Below, one piece after another: positions 23,724-34,708 of a stretch of DNA of 64,000 nt. The translations under genes were made by a program, and so were the position numbers. Source of the stretch: Adineta vaga (taxonomy: Eukaryota > Rotifera); assembly GCA_021613535.1 (NCBI GenBank), contig CP075494.1, forward strand, positions 13,330,001-13,394,000. Reading direction: 5' to 3'. The notes below the pieces were generated by a model. That model saw nothing but the letters and a program-made list of their open reading frames with translations, did not search any database and was not told the origin of the DNA. Within the stretch, counting starts at the first letter, position 1, and each line of letters starts with the position of its first letter.

Positions 23724-24899
23724 ATTTTCATTTTGTTGTTTTCTGTTTTTCGAACAGTTGTTTTTCTTTTGTCTTCACTAGTCAGATATGCGCCGTACAT
23801 TTTTGTTATTTTTCGTGCTTCACTCAAAGAACATCATTATGTGTCTTATCGATTGAAAAATATCTCATTAAATCGTGTCAATTTTTACACATTTATCTCT
23901 CTCTGTACATATATACAATGTGTGAAATCATTTGTAAGCAAATGGTGAACTAGATTGAATGGAAGAAGAAGATAGGACAGATGACAGATGGATGAATTGA
24001 AAGACATTTGATGAGAAAGATATGTGCAATCGAGCATGATGATGATGATGCACCATATGTGATTCAAAGTTTATATGAACAATTTGTTTCAAATTTGTTG
24101 TTGATTGAATGATGATATTCACAGCAATGATAATTTTTGTCATGAGAATATTATATCACTGACAAATTAGTACGTGTTAGAGAAATTTTAACTAATTGTT
24201 CAAGAACAAATGAAACTATGGATACAAATGACTGAATTATTATGGTGACGCAGATACACTAATTCATCTTGAAGAATCGAAGCTTTCCATGAAACTATGA
24301 TAATAGATTTATTGCTATCAAATAATTATATTGACATTGGAGATTCAATGAGGTTTAACTGTTTTTCTAAAAATGTGTTTCGTTTACTGATCAACTATAA
24401 TTTTATTGTGTGAGATGGGTGTGTTTTTGCAACGAAAATATTGTATGACTCAAACAGCAGTCACTGTCGAACAATTTTACTGCATAAAATATCTTTGACG
24501 ATAATTACTGTTTTTCTTTTCATTTCGTTTATTTTTTGCATTCATGCGTTACCAATGACGCGTGTCCGTGGATAAGATTTAGTAAAGAAAAGAAAGATAA
24601 AACGAGAAAATTTTTCTTTTCGCGCAGTAGCCATAACCAAACTCATACGTTTAGTAATAATCGGGATGAGAGGATAATATTATCAATAGGTTTGTAGTTA
24701 AATGCAGTAAGTAAGTTTGTGATATTTTCATATAATAGAGATAAATTCAATCAAGTTTTGTGGCGGATGAGAGTCGGAGAAGACAGATGTACTTGTATCA
24801 TTATAATTGAGATAAATATATTCAGATCTTTTATTTTATAGATATCAACAAAGTGATCTAAACCTATCTTCCGATGCATAATCACAAAAAGTGATATTC
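23724..24899. other. Intergenic DNA and ART gene leader
   Basis: No gene recognised. The last part contains a pyrimidine-rich tract ending in AG at 24841 and then a short leader holding a six-codon upstream open frame (ATG at 24875, stop ending 24893), just before the ART start at 24900. Confidence 0.45.
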
Positions 24900-27800
24900 A
24901 TGGCATACAGTCGTATCATTGACAAAACGTTTTTAGATGTTCATAACGTTACTTGCAGTTTATCCGATGAATATCAGAGTCTACCGATTCTTCAATTAGA
25001 AGATGCAGTACAACCGATAAAATCAATTATTCCTGGTATTTTCGATCATGTTTCTACAGCTAGACAGAAGTCTATTGGAGATTCAATTTTAACGTGGAAC
25101 GAATCGGCAGCTATACGTCTTTACACAATGCCATCAGCAATATCCACTCCTTTGAATAAAATACTTCAAAATGAAAATCGAAACGTTCGAAAGCCATGGT
25201 TGGCCTACTTAAAATTACTCATAAGTGCTTTCGAGAAATTACCATGGACTGAGTCTATTACTGCATGGCGTGGAGTTAATTGTGATTATACTTTGACATT
25301 CGTCGAAAATGATGTGCAGGTCTGGTGGGGTATAACTTCTTGTTCGAAGAACCCTAATCGCGTTGAAGCCTTTTTAGGCGACAAAGGTACTTTGTTTGTG
25401 ATTGAAAAATGCTGTGGAAAAGATATATCCGCTTATTCAGCAGTGAAGGATGAACAAGAAGTTATTCTCATGCCTGGAACTCGCGTGCGTTGGAAATATG
25501 ACACTCTACAAATCGCCGACCAACATTTCATTCTTCATTTGGAAGAAGTAAATCCTCAACGGTACGTTCATGAAATAGTTGCTAATTTCGCATACCAAAA
25601 AGCAGCATTAAAGTCGAAAATATCCGATCTTTCGAAGTTGCAAGTTTTTGATGATATCATGCAGTTCGTTCAGTAATATTTGTGTATAAAATAGGAAATC
25701 GATTATAGTGATAAATCTTGTACACAAGAGAGAGGAAGAAGTTTAGGATATGCTTAATCAATTTATATAAAAAATAAGCTAGAAAGCCGTTGATTTTTAA
25801 AAACTCCTGTATAATTTTATTACATTTTAGCAGTGTTCCGAAATCAGAATCAAGTGGTCTGTGTCTACAACTCAAACAAGAATATCTACAAAACAATCGT
25901 ATTGAACTTATTATGAATCCGTCCAGATCTTTTTCAATCGGAGACACATATATCAACTTGACTATCGTGGAAATAAAAGAGCAACAGGAAAAAGAAAAGA
26001 AACTCTTGGATACGAAAGATAATGGTGAAATAATTAACATTTTTGAAGAAATCTATAGTATGAAGAATACGATTGAAGTCAAAGACGTTTTTGCACGATG
26101 TACAGAAGATACGAAAAGAATACTTGTGCTTGGACCTGCTGGAATAGGAAAAACTACATTTTGTCGATATGTTGCTCACCAATGGGCAACTGGTAAACTT
26201 TGGCAACAGTATCAGTTACTTGTTTTTATTCGATTACGTTCCTTAACATCAAATCGTTATCCTTCGAATCGCAGCTACTTGCCAATCGATCTTGTTGAAA
26301 GAGAGTACTTTCCATGTGATCCATTATCAGAAAAACTTCGTGACGAGTTTAAAGAATACTATGACAAAGAACAAGTGTTATGGATCTTAGATGGGTACGA
26401 TGAATTTGTGCAAAATATTCCTGAGCAACTGAAAGATGTATTTGATCATATATACACAAAACAACATCATATTTTGACATCTCGACCATTTTTAATCAAC
26501 CTAACATATAATACTCAACTCGAAATTGTCGGCTTCACAGATAATAATATCAAGGAATATATAAATAAATTTTTCAATCAAATCAACGATCAATTAGATA
26601 ATGCACAGTTGAAAGTCGAAAATTTGCAGAGATTTTTGCAACTAAATCCACGAATGTGGGGTATTTCACATATACCAGTAATTCTAGAACTAATGTGTAG
26701 TCTTTGGTGTGATACTGATTGGTCAGAAACTACAAGTTTGACAATGACAGTTGTGTATGATAAGATGACAGAATGGGTGTGTCGAAGATATTTAGAAAAG
26801 CTAAATAAATGCTCAAGTCAAATGACAAAAGAAGATGTTTATAATTTCTGTAATAAAGAATTAGCATTCCTCGAGAGTTTAGCTTTTTCAGGCATACAGA
26901 GTGGTGACATTGTCATTCGTCCAAAAGTACTACGAGCAGCGATAAAAGAGTCTGGTTACTCTTCACAAGATGGATTGTGTTCGTTAAATATCGGAATATT
27001 AAAATCTTTGGACTATAAAGCGATTGGAACTCGCATCGAAACAGACAAAACTCATTACTTCGTTCATCTCAGTTTTCAAGAACATTTTGCAGCACGATAC
27101 TTGTTGAGAGCTCTCTGTGGTACTGAATGCACTCAGAAAAAAGCGACAGATTTCATCAAAACCCACAAATACAATCAACGCTTTGAACTAGTGCTCAATT
27201 TCGCATGTGGCCTTGTTACTGATAGCAACAATGAACAATTGACAAAAATGTTTTGGGATACGTTACTAGGAAAGCCATTGGATCTTATCGGTTACAGACA
27301 TGCACAACTTCTTATCACATGCTTCGAAGAGGTTGAATGTGTTAGTAACTTTCCCTGGTATCGTGAATTGGTGAAGTTGATAATAAAATGGATCGATTAT
27401 TATATACGCAAAGAACATCATCATCCGGAACATCCTTTAGCACCTTTACTTAGAAGAAGTCCGTCATTAGTAAATCAATCCGACTTGCTCGATGCATTCA
27501 CGAAACTGATTAAATCCTCAGATCCAATGATAAAGGAAAGGACATCTCGTTTATTATCTGATTTACCAATTACATATCCATCATTTGACTTGATTAACGC
27601 ACAACTAGAAGCTTTGAAAAACAGCAATGAGAACGTCAAGAAGGGTGCATGTGGATTTTTCGAAAATATCCACGGAAAATTCGTAACTAAAGATTTAATT
27701 GACATTCTCATGTTTGTGTTCACCGATGCGAACTCTCATTTTACTGTGAAACACTGTGCATTTCTAGCTCTTCTCAAAATAAGTGAGAAAGTGAGTATTG

Positions 27801-30694
27801 ATATGATGATTAATACATTGATGGTCTATATGGGAAGTATTGACAATGCGGTCAGTCACGATGCATACAAGCTTTTTGGAATATTGATTCGGAACACGGC
27901 TATCGATGAAGTGGTTCGTAAGCTACTTAATCTACTTAATGATGTAGATCTTGATAGAAAACGCGGAGCCAGTAAAGCACTTAGTCAGATGGATATTCTA
28001 ACTGTTTCCAATGAACTTCTACATGCAGTTCTATCTATCATGGACCATAAAGATGATTTGATAAGAACTAACGCATTTCAAGCTCTCGAAAAGCTAGCTA
28101 AAAATGTGTCAGACGCCCAAGTAGTTAACAAACTTCTTCATGCACTTGATGATCCAGTCGACGAGATTCGACGTATCGTGTGTTCCACTCTCAGTGCTAT
28201 GGGACAAACAACAGCAAGCGAAAAGATAATATCTCGGCTTGCGATTGCTGTTAAAGACACAAATATTTTTGTAAAAAGTGCTGCTTGTCGAGCTCTCGGC
28301 GAAATTGGTCAGAAAGTGGCAACTCGCGATGTGGTCAATAACTTAACAACTGCACTTGACGATAAGAATGATATAGTCATCTGTAGTGCCTGCCAAAGTA
28401 TAGGGAAATTGGGAGAGAGAGCAGCGACGGATGAAGTAATTAGTAAGCTGGCCAACATACTTAGAAATGGTACAACTTTTGTGAAGTATAGTGCATGCGA
28501 GACGGTGTCTAAAATGGGACACAAATCAAGGACTGATGAAATAATCAATGAACTTGTCAATGTGCTTGGAGACGAGGATTCTACTGTTCGAGCAAGTGCA
28601 TACAGGACTCTTGCGCAAATATGCGGGGAAACTGTGAACAGTATCGTGATTTATGCAGTAATGCGAGGACTTGCAAGTTCAGATGATTTTATTTGTGAAA
28701 AAGCCTGTGCAGGCCTTCAAGAGATTAGCACAAAAATGCCAAACAACGAACTTTTTCAAGTACTAAGTGTACCAATGCAGCATAAAAACAGCAATATAAG
28801 ACAAATCGCATGCGACACTCTGCTAAAAGCATCAAAATCACGACCAACAAACGAAACCATCGATATTTTGAATCGATTCTTAGAAGCCCCCTATGCTGAT
28901 GTTAGAATCAGGGTATCTCTTATTCTTATAGATATAGACAAACACTCAATAACTCCTGTAGTAATCAGTGGACTGATCGAAGCACTTAAAGATCCATCGG
29001 AAACCGTTAGACAGAATGGAATTAAAGCTCTCATGTCTATAGATCAACAGTTCATAACCGCTGAAATAGTTACTGCATTCGTTCATGCGCTCAATGATAC
29101 ATCGTCAGACGTCAGATGGCAAGCGATTGGTGCTCTGAAATCCAAAGATAAACAGTTGATAACCGCTAAAATAGTTGCTGTATTCTTTGCTACGCTCAAT
29201 GATCCATCGTCAGACGTCAGATTTGAATCAATTAGAGCTCTTAGATTCATAGGTCAACAGTTTATGACAGTTGACATGATTGCTGCATTCGTTGCTGCGC
29301 TCATTGATCCATCGTCAGACGTCAGATCGCAAGCGATTGGTGCTCTTAGATCCATAGATCAACAGTTGATAACCGCTGAAATATTCGCTGTATTCGGTGA
29401 TGCACTCAATGATCCATCGTCAAACGTTAGATGTGAATCAATTAGAGCTCTTAGATTCATAGGTCAAAAGTTTATAACAGCTGACATCGTTGCTGCATTC
29501 GTTGCTGTACTCAATGATTCATCGTCAGACGTCAGATTGCAAGCGATTGGAGCTCTTAGATCCATAGATCAACAGTTTATAAAAGCGGAAATAGTTACTA
29601 CATTCGTTGATGCGCTCAATGATCCATCGTCAAACGTCAGATGGCAAGCAATTAAAGCTCTTAGGTCCATAGATCAACAGTTTATAACAGCTGACATCGT
29701 TGCTGCATTCGTTGCTGGGCTCAGTGATCCATCGTCAACCGTCAGATGTGAAGCAATTGAAGCTCTTCGATCCATAGATGAACAGTTCATAACAGCTGAC
29801 ATCGTTGCTGCATTCGTTGCTGGGCTCAGTGATCCATCATCAGACGTCAGACAAGAAGCAATTAAAGCTCTGAGATCCATAGACAAAGACCGGATAACCA
29901 CTGAAGTATTCAAAAAAGCGCTTTGTACACAAGAAGATACAGAGGAGCGTATTGAGTGGAGTGTGCGTTATGTTGTCAATCGCAAAACGGACCGAACAGC
30001 AATGACTGAAATTATCGATTTACTGAATAATGCATTAAAAAGCTCAAATGGTCATATCAGGTTGAATGCATGTCGAGTATTAAAAGAAGCTAATATTGAG
30101 GCGGCAACGACTGCAGTAATTGTTACACTCGTCATGTTACTGAAAGATCCTATTAGGGATATAAAATTGAATGTCTGCAAAATTCTGAGTCGTATGAATG
30201 CGGTTCCTTCAATTAATGAAGTTCTTGATACGTTGTTAGATGTGTACTGTGATGACCCTGATGTTGAATTTACGGTGTCTGAAACAATCAGTACTCTCCA
30301 AGCTTCTCTAACAGATTTATCAAACCTAAAGTCTCATACGGTTAGCAAATTGCCGGTATGCATAGAGAAACTTGAATGGGAAGCTTTAAGGAAATGGCCT
30401 CCAGAACAATTGATAGAGACGTTTTTTAATACAGAAATGGAGTTTTGGCTTCCCATCATTGAAAGGATTTTCATTATTCACCAATATGGCGTTTCTATTG
30501 ACGAAAGTAACATTACAGTATATGGTCGAGGAGAACCTATCAAAATGTCTTTTAAAAATGTACGACTTTGTCATAGAATGATGGACTATTTTACTCGAGA
30601 AATCGATGATGAATCCCTCAACAGCACAAATATGAAACAAAATCACCAAACAGATGTCGTAACACCTCACGACCGCTTACTCGCTGCTTCCTGA
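24900..30694 (+). CDS. Mono-ADP-ribosyltransferase fused to NACHT NTPase and HEAT-repeat solenoid
   Basis: Two exons, 24900-25672 and 25831-30694, give about 1,878 residues. The GTAATA donor lies just before the apparent ART stop, and the intron ends TACATTTTAG; phase is kept (CA|C). Residues 1-257 are an ART with the R-S-E triad: Arg124 (TAWRGV), Ser147 (WWGITSCSK) and E185-x-E187, the arginine-specific pattern. NACHT follows, with Walker A GPAGIGKTT at ~359-367 and Walker B VLWILDGYDEF at ~440-450. From about residue 815 to near the C-terminus are HEAT repeats, including eight homogenised 35-residue units. Known NACHT-HEAT proteins are ATP-driven oligomerising sensors, so an NLR-like defence role with ADP-ribosylation as output is inferred. 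Alternatively there are two genes, with the second starting at Met 25913. The frame upstream of that Met is open and protein-like back to 25831, which favours the fusion. Confidence 0.78.
29051..29890 (+). repeat. Eight tandem 105-bp HEAT units
   Basis: Exact 105-bp period with unit starts at 29051, 29156, 29261, 29366, 29471, 29576, 29681 and 29786. Each encodes one 35-residue HEAT repeat of the form FITAxIVAAFVxAL, then DPSSDVRxxAIxALRSIDQQ. Units 2+3 (29156-29365) resemble units 4+5 (29366-29575) as a 210-bp higher-order repeat. Flanking HEAT repeats are much more diverged. Confidence 0.92.
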
Positions 30695-31225
30695 GCTGAT
30701 TAGGAAAAGAAGATACTCATTATACGTTTTTATTTAACCATTAAGGTAGTTCAAAAGATCGTTCAATTATTTTGTCCGACGAATAAGCAGAAAATATAAA
30801 TCTCGCTTGACTATAAGCTAATTTGATAATTTTTTTTGTAATTTATTCTTAAGTGTTATATCTATTCAATAAAGATAAACAATACTTTTAATCAGTCTTT
30901 TATATTTTCATCGACAAATACATACTAGTAACGCTCATCCTCTGGATTCGCCGACCCTTTTCTGAAAGAATGATGATAGTGCTCGGCAACACCCGCAAGC
31001 TGGACCTGGACTTGATCGGATCCCGGTCCAAGCAAAATTTATACATAAAACCTTTTTAACAGTGTTTTTCATCTTTTCACCATTTCAAAGTATTATTAAA
31101 TCATTTCTTGAAAGAGAAGAGCAAAAACAAGTGCTGTTTGTAAATATTCATGGATCAGATCCCTTGATACTTCTCAAAAAAAGCATTACCCATATTTATT
31201 TTCTTTTTTATAAGGCTATTAAACA

Positions 31226-31283
31226 AACGTCTAATCGCTCGTCGGCCTTCCTCCGGTCGGCCACTCGCGACTGGTCGCTAACG
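31226..31283. repeat. GC-rich palindromic element, copy 1
   Basis: Related to the element at 31554-31612. The core CTCCGGTCGGCCAC is identical in both and about 33 of the first 39 bases agree. Its outer arms are less perfect. GC content stands out from the AT-rich surroundings. Confidence 0.7.
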
Positions 31284-31553
31284 CGCATGCTCTTTTTTCC
31301 TATTTTCCTTTCAATCATATGAGTGTAATGGAAGAGATTTGCTTATCATAGTAGCTCAATTCATAACCGAAAACTTAGAAAATTTGCATGATCGAGTCGT
31401 TTCCAGTGTAGGTTTCATTCTCTTTTTCATTGCCAAGGAACAGAACGTTGTCGGATTCGTTCTCGTAGATCATCAAGTAAGTGACTTCGGAGAAACATCC
31501 AAAGCACGTGAAAGTGATTCAAATCCATATTCTGAAGTATCACTCTCTAAATC

Positions 31554-31612
31554 AACGGCTAGTCGTTCGTCGACCTCCCTCCGGTCGGCCACTTACGACA
31601 CGACTAGCCGTT
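31554..31612. repeat. GC-rich palindromic element, copy 2, with perfect 13-bp arms
   Basis: AACGGCTAGTCGT at 31554-31566 and ACGACTAGCCGTT at 31600-31612 are exact inverted repeats. An inner GACC-TCCCTCC-GGTC stem could also form. No transposase is encoded, so a short foldback or MITE-type element is likely. It lies about 50 bases upstream of the broken SDR gene. Confidence 0.8.
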
Positions 31613-31660
31613 AACATGAACTCCTTCATTGTTTCGTCTACTTTTGATTCATACGTGTAG

Positions 31661-32145
31661 TTAATGTCGTTTCAGCAGCGGGATTCTTTGCTTTTCCAAA
31701 TACATCAGCTTACTCAGCATCGAAATATGCCATGAAATCTTTCTCTGATTGTCTTCGTCGTGAAATGTCTTCATGGAATTTACGTGTTAGTACAATTGAA
31801 CCAGATGCTTTGAAAACACCAACGATGGAAAACTATGAATAAAGATGGAGAAATGTTTGGAATACACTTTCAATTGATGTTCAACAACGTTGGGGAATTG
31901 ATTATTCAAATGGAAATATTACAAACGTAATCAACAGTCCATTTATGATCAATGCAGATAGTCCACAAACAGTTGTTCGATCAATTAAACATGCTATAAT
32001 GAGTGCGAGACCTTGTACTCACTATCAACCAGGTTGGCAAGGAAAACTAATCTTTTTCGGTTTATATTTATTACCAACTTGGATTATTGATAAAATAATA
32101 GAAAATGTTTGGAATTTTATTCCAAATGGTATACGAGATCAATAG
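31661..32145 (+). pseudogene. 5'-truncated short-chain dehydrogenase with internal stop
   Basis: From the acceptor at 31660 the frame reads NVVSAAGFFAFPNTSAYSAS then KYAMKSFSDCLRREM, the SDR catalytic region with YSASK (Tyr-x3-Lys) and the following helix. It continues to IIDKIIENVWNFIPNGIRDQ and a stop. The ending is typical of the retinol/17-beta-hydroxysteroid dehydrogenase-like branch. A TAA at 31840-31842 interrupts the frame after TMENYE, where a Gln codon would fit. The NAD-binding N-terminal half (TGxxxGIG) is absent upstream, where palindromic repeats occur instead. It is presumably non-functional. Confidence 0.8.
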
Positions 32146-32679
32146 TCAGATTAAAGATAAATGATAAGGAGAGAAATACAATTAATTTTTTATATGAACC
32201 GATTGACAATTGAATATATGTCAATGAAGTAAATTTGCTTAATAAGAAAATATAATAAGTACGATCTTGACCATGAAAAATCAGGTTTTCTCTATTATAA
32301 TATTATCATTATTGGATAAAGCTGATAAAAAGTATACAATAGAATAGGATGCTTTAATTCATTGATTGTGTTTTTCTTTTGATGAAATATGAGAAAGTTT
32401 AGTAGCAGTTATTAGTGAAAATTTCAGTTTCTGTAATGTTAATATATCACACACATATGAAAGAAAAAATGTAAAGCATCATGCATATGTGGAGAAGGAA
32501 GATTAACGAACAATATTGATGACAAGAATTGAAAAAAGTCTATAGAAAAGAAAAACGTAGCTGTTTTTACATATGTGAATAAGAAAATAAGAGAAAAATG
32601 ATTAAGAAATCTTTACAAGCAACATTCAATAGTTTATGTCAATGTTTTTAAAACATCACTACTGAAGATCAGGTGATTG
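32146..32679. other. Intergenic DNA between convergent units
   Basis: AT-rich with no gene visible. Confidence 0.5.
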
Positions 32680-33501
32680 TTAATTTGGATTTGATGGTGG
32701 TTCATTTGATGCACTGGATAGGTTTAATATATTAGAATGAATATCCATATTCTAAAAGAAAAGGAAGGACTTCTAAATTGTTCTTTTAACATTTCATTGT
32801 AAATTTTTACTGTTGTTTGTGATTGTGGAATATTTACACATGCAGATAAATGTGTGCGAGAATCACCTTGATATTCCAATTGTTTATGAGAATTCGATGA
32901 CATTGGTGTACATATTTGAGAAGTTATTGACTAAATAAAAAGAAAAAACTTCAAACTGTTCTTGATAAGGAAAAAAAGTATACCTGAACTATTTGATCGA
33001 TTAATTTATTTAATCTTTCATCGAATTCTTTTTCTTTTATCCATCTAAAAGAGTAAAATTTGAATGATTTTTTTCAAAAAAAACAATATCTTACTGGAAA
33101 TCGTCATTAACATATTGGTTTAAATCAGATATCAATTGTTCATCTATATGAATAACTTTACTCTAAAATTGGAAAAAAACCTTAATATTCTATTTATCAA
33201 AAGGAATTATTTACTTCGATAATACAATGAATTTCATTTTTGTTCTTTTTAATATTCATTCGAAGATAGACGTCATTATATGTATAATCAAGTCCAAGAC
33301 AATTACGATTAGCAGTACGTGCTAATTCAATAAGATTATCGTCACTCTTAAAAAGATAAAATACATTGAAAGAGAACAAGCTGTAAGTTTTTTTCTTACT
33401 GGATCAGAATTTAAAAAGAAACTATTTTTCCGAAGAAAACCATGGATACGTTTGAAAATAAATTGAAACTTCTGTTTTGTATTATCTTTTGTCGGCGCCA
33501 T
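32680..33501 (-). CDS. Hypothetical protein, six exons
   Basis: Minus-strand exons: 33501-33400, 33346-33215, 33162-33095, 33044-32984, 32930-32811 and 32751-32680. Every junction is GT-AG and phases fit, giving about 184 residues. The introns are short (47-64 nt). The N-terminus (MAPTKDNTKQKFQFIFKRIH) is basic. The middle is mixed alpha/beta (CLGLDYTYNDVYLRMNIKK), followed by a charged helical segment WIKEKEFDERLNKLIDQIVQ. The C-terminus is Ser/Asn/Pro-rich and probably disordered. There is no signal peptide or membrane segment. I do not recognise the family. The regular exon structure argues that it is a real gene rather than chance open frames. Confidence 0.7.
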
Positions 33502-34708
33502 TTTCTTTGAAATCTAGGAATGAAAACAAATTTCAATAAATCAGTAGAACGACATGAATAGTAAGATTCGCCGAAGAAAGAAAGATATATTCATTATCTT
33601 CTAGCCATTTCTTTATTCTATAGCGTCATTTCTGTTCTATTTAAGCACGTATATAGATAGATTCTGTGGTGATTCATTCGTTTATTTAAACTAAAAATTA
33701 AATTTATTTGTTTTTCTATTCCTGTCCATTTTTTATCTTCAGATTTCGTTTTGTTTCTCTTCGAATTATTCGAATATACGATAGCTTTATGAGATGTACT
33801 ATACATAAAATGACTTCAGTCAGTTCCTTTATAATAGATAAGTTTATTAATAAGAATATGTTACAAATAAAAATGTTTCTGTAAATAAGCTTCGATTTTG
33901 TAAAGTCGACAAACAATTTAAGTTCAATATAGAAACTAAATCAATTCTAATTCTGTTGTTATTTATTTAATCATGAAACAAGTTAGTGATATAGTTATTG
34001 CACAAAAGAATTCATAAAAATATTTATATATGTAAATATTCGTTAGATATATTAAACATTTAACATATAAAATGTCAAAGTTCTCTTCTAGTCACTTATT
34101 GCAGTCATGATATGAAAGGACTTAATCAGCCAGAGATGTCGATCTCACAGAGAAGCAGCAGATATTCAACCAATAAGGACATCTCTGCAAGTTCAAAGAG
34201 AAGAAAAATTGAATTTTATTTGCTAAACTAGAAATTATTTATCCAATAATAAATTTATTCATATATACGCAAGTGTTTAAAAACAAACTTGCATCATTCT
34301 CTTATCTTAGGATCTTCTCTTTTATCATTCAGAGAATATATGCAAATCAGAGCATTAGACTTGAATCTTTGACAACTAGAACCGATAGATATAATAATTG
34401 CCCTCATATATATATATATATATATATACATCAATCTTCTACGAGATGGTGAAAAAACATCGGAAAGTCGAATGATCAAACAAGAGATTGCAAAATTAAA
34501 ATAAAATGTACTCGTTAGATCTTTCTTTTCCAAATTATGATGAGAAACATTACGAGAATCCTATCAAACTCAATTCTATCTTCACTGTATCATTCGAACC
34601 ACAGTTATATGGTTTTCACAAACATAAACAACAAGACGACCAAAAATTGTTAACACCGATAATCATTATCATATATTTATTTAAATAAAATTTCACCTTA
34701 TTGTTTTG
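33502..34708. other. Intergenic DNA
   Basis: No supported gene. A (TA)n run lies at about 34407-34429. Small open frames on both strands are AT-rich chance frames. Confidence 0.45.

Larger units (their letters stand above)
30695..31660. other. Repeat-bearing intergenic DNA
   Basis: ART-NACHT 3' UTR with AATAAA at about 30869. A GC-richer patch follows (about 30925-31035; GGATTCGCCGACCC...TGATCGGATCCCGGTCC), then two related palindromic elements (31226-31283, 31554-31612). Open frames at 31062-31322 and 31339-31614 run through these repeats and are not credited as genes. Confidence 0.5.

Noticed and set aside
29674-29913. Minus-strand open frame with repeats inside the HEAT array
   Set aside because: It is the antisense shadow of the 105-bp repeats.
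31339-31614. Open frame before the broken SDR gene
   Set aside because: Its 3' end runs through the palindromic repeat, and the remainder shows no recognisable domain.
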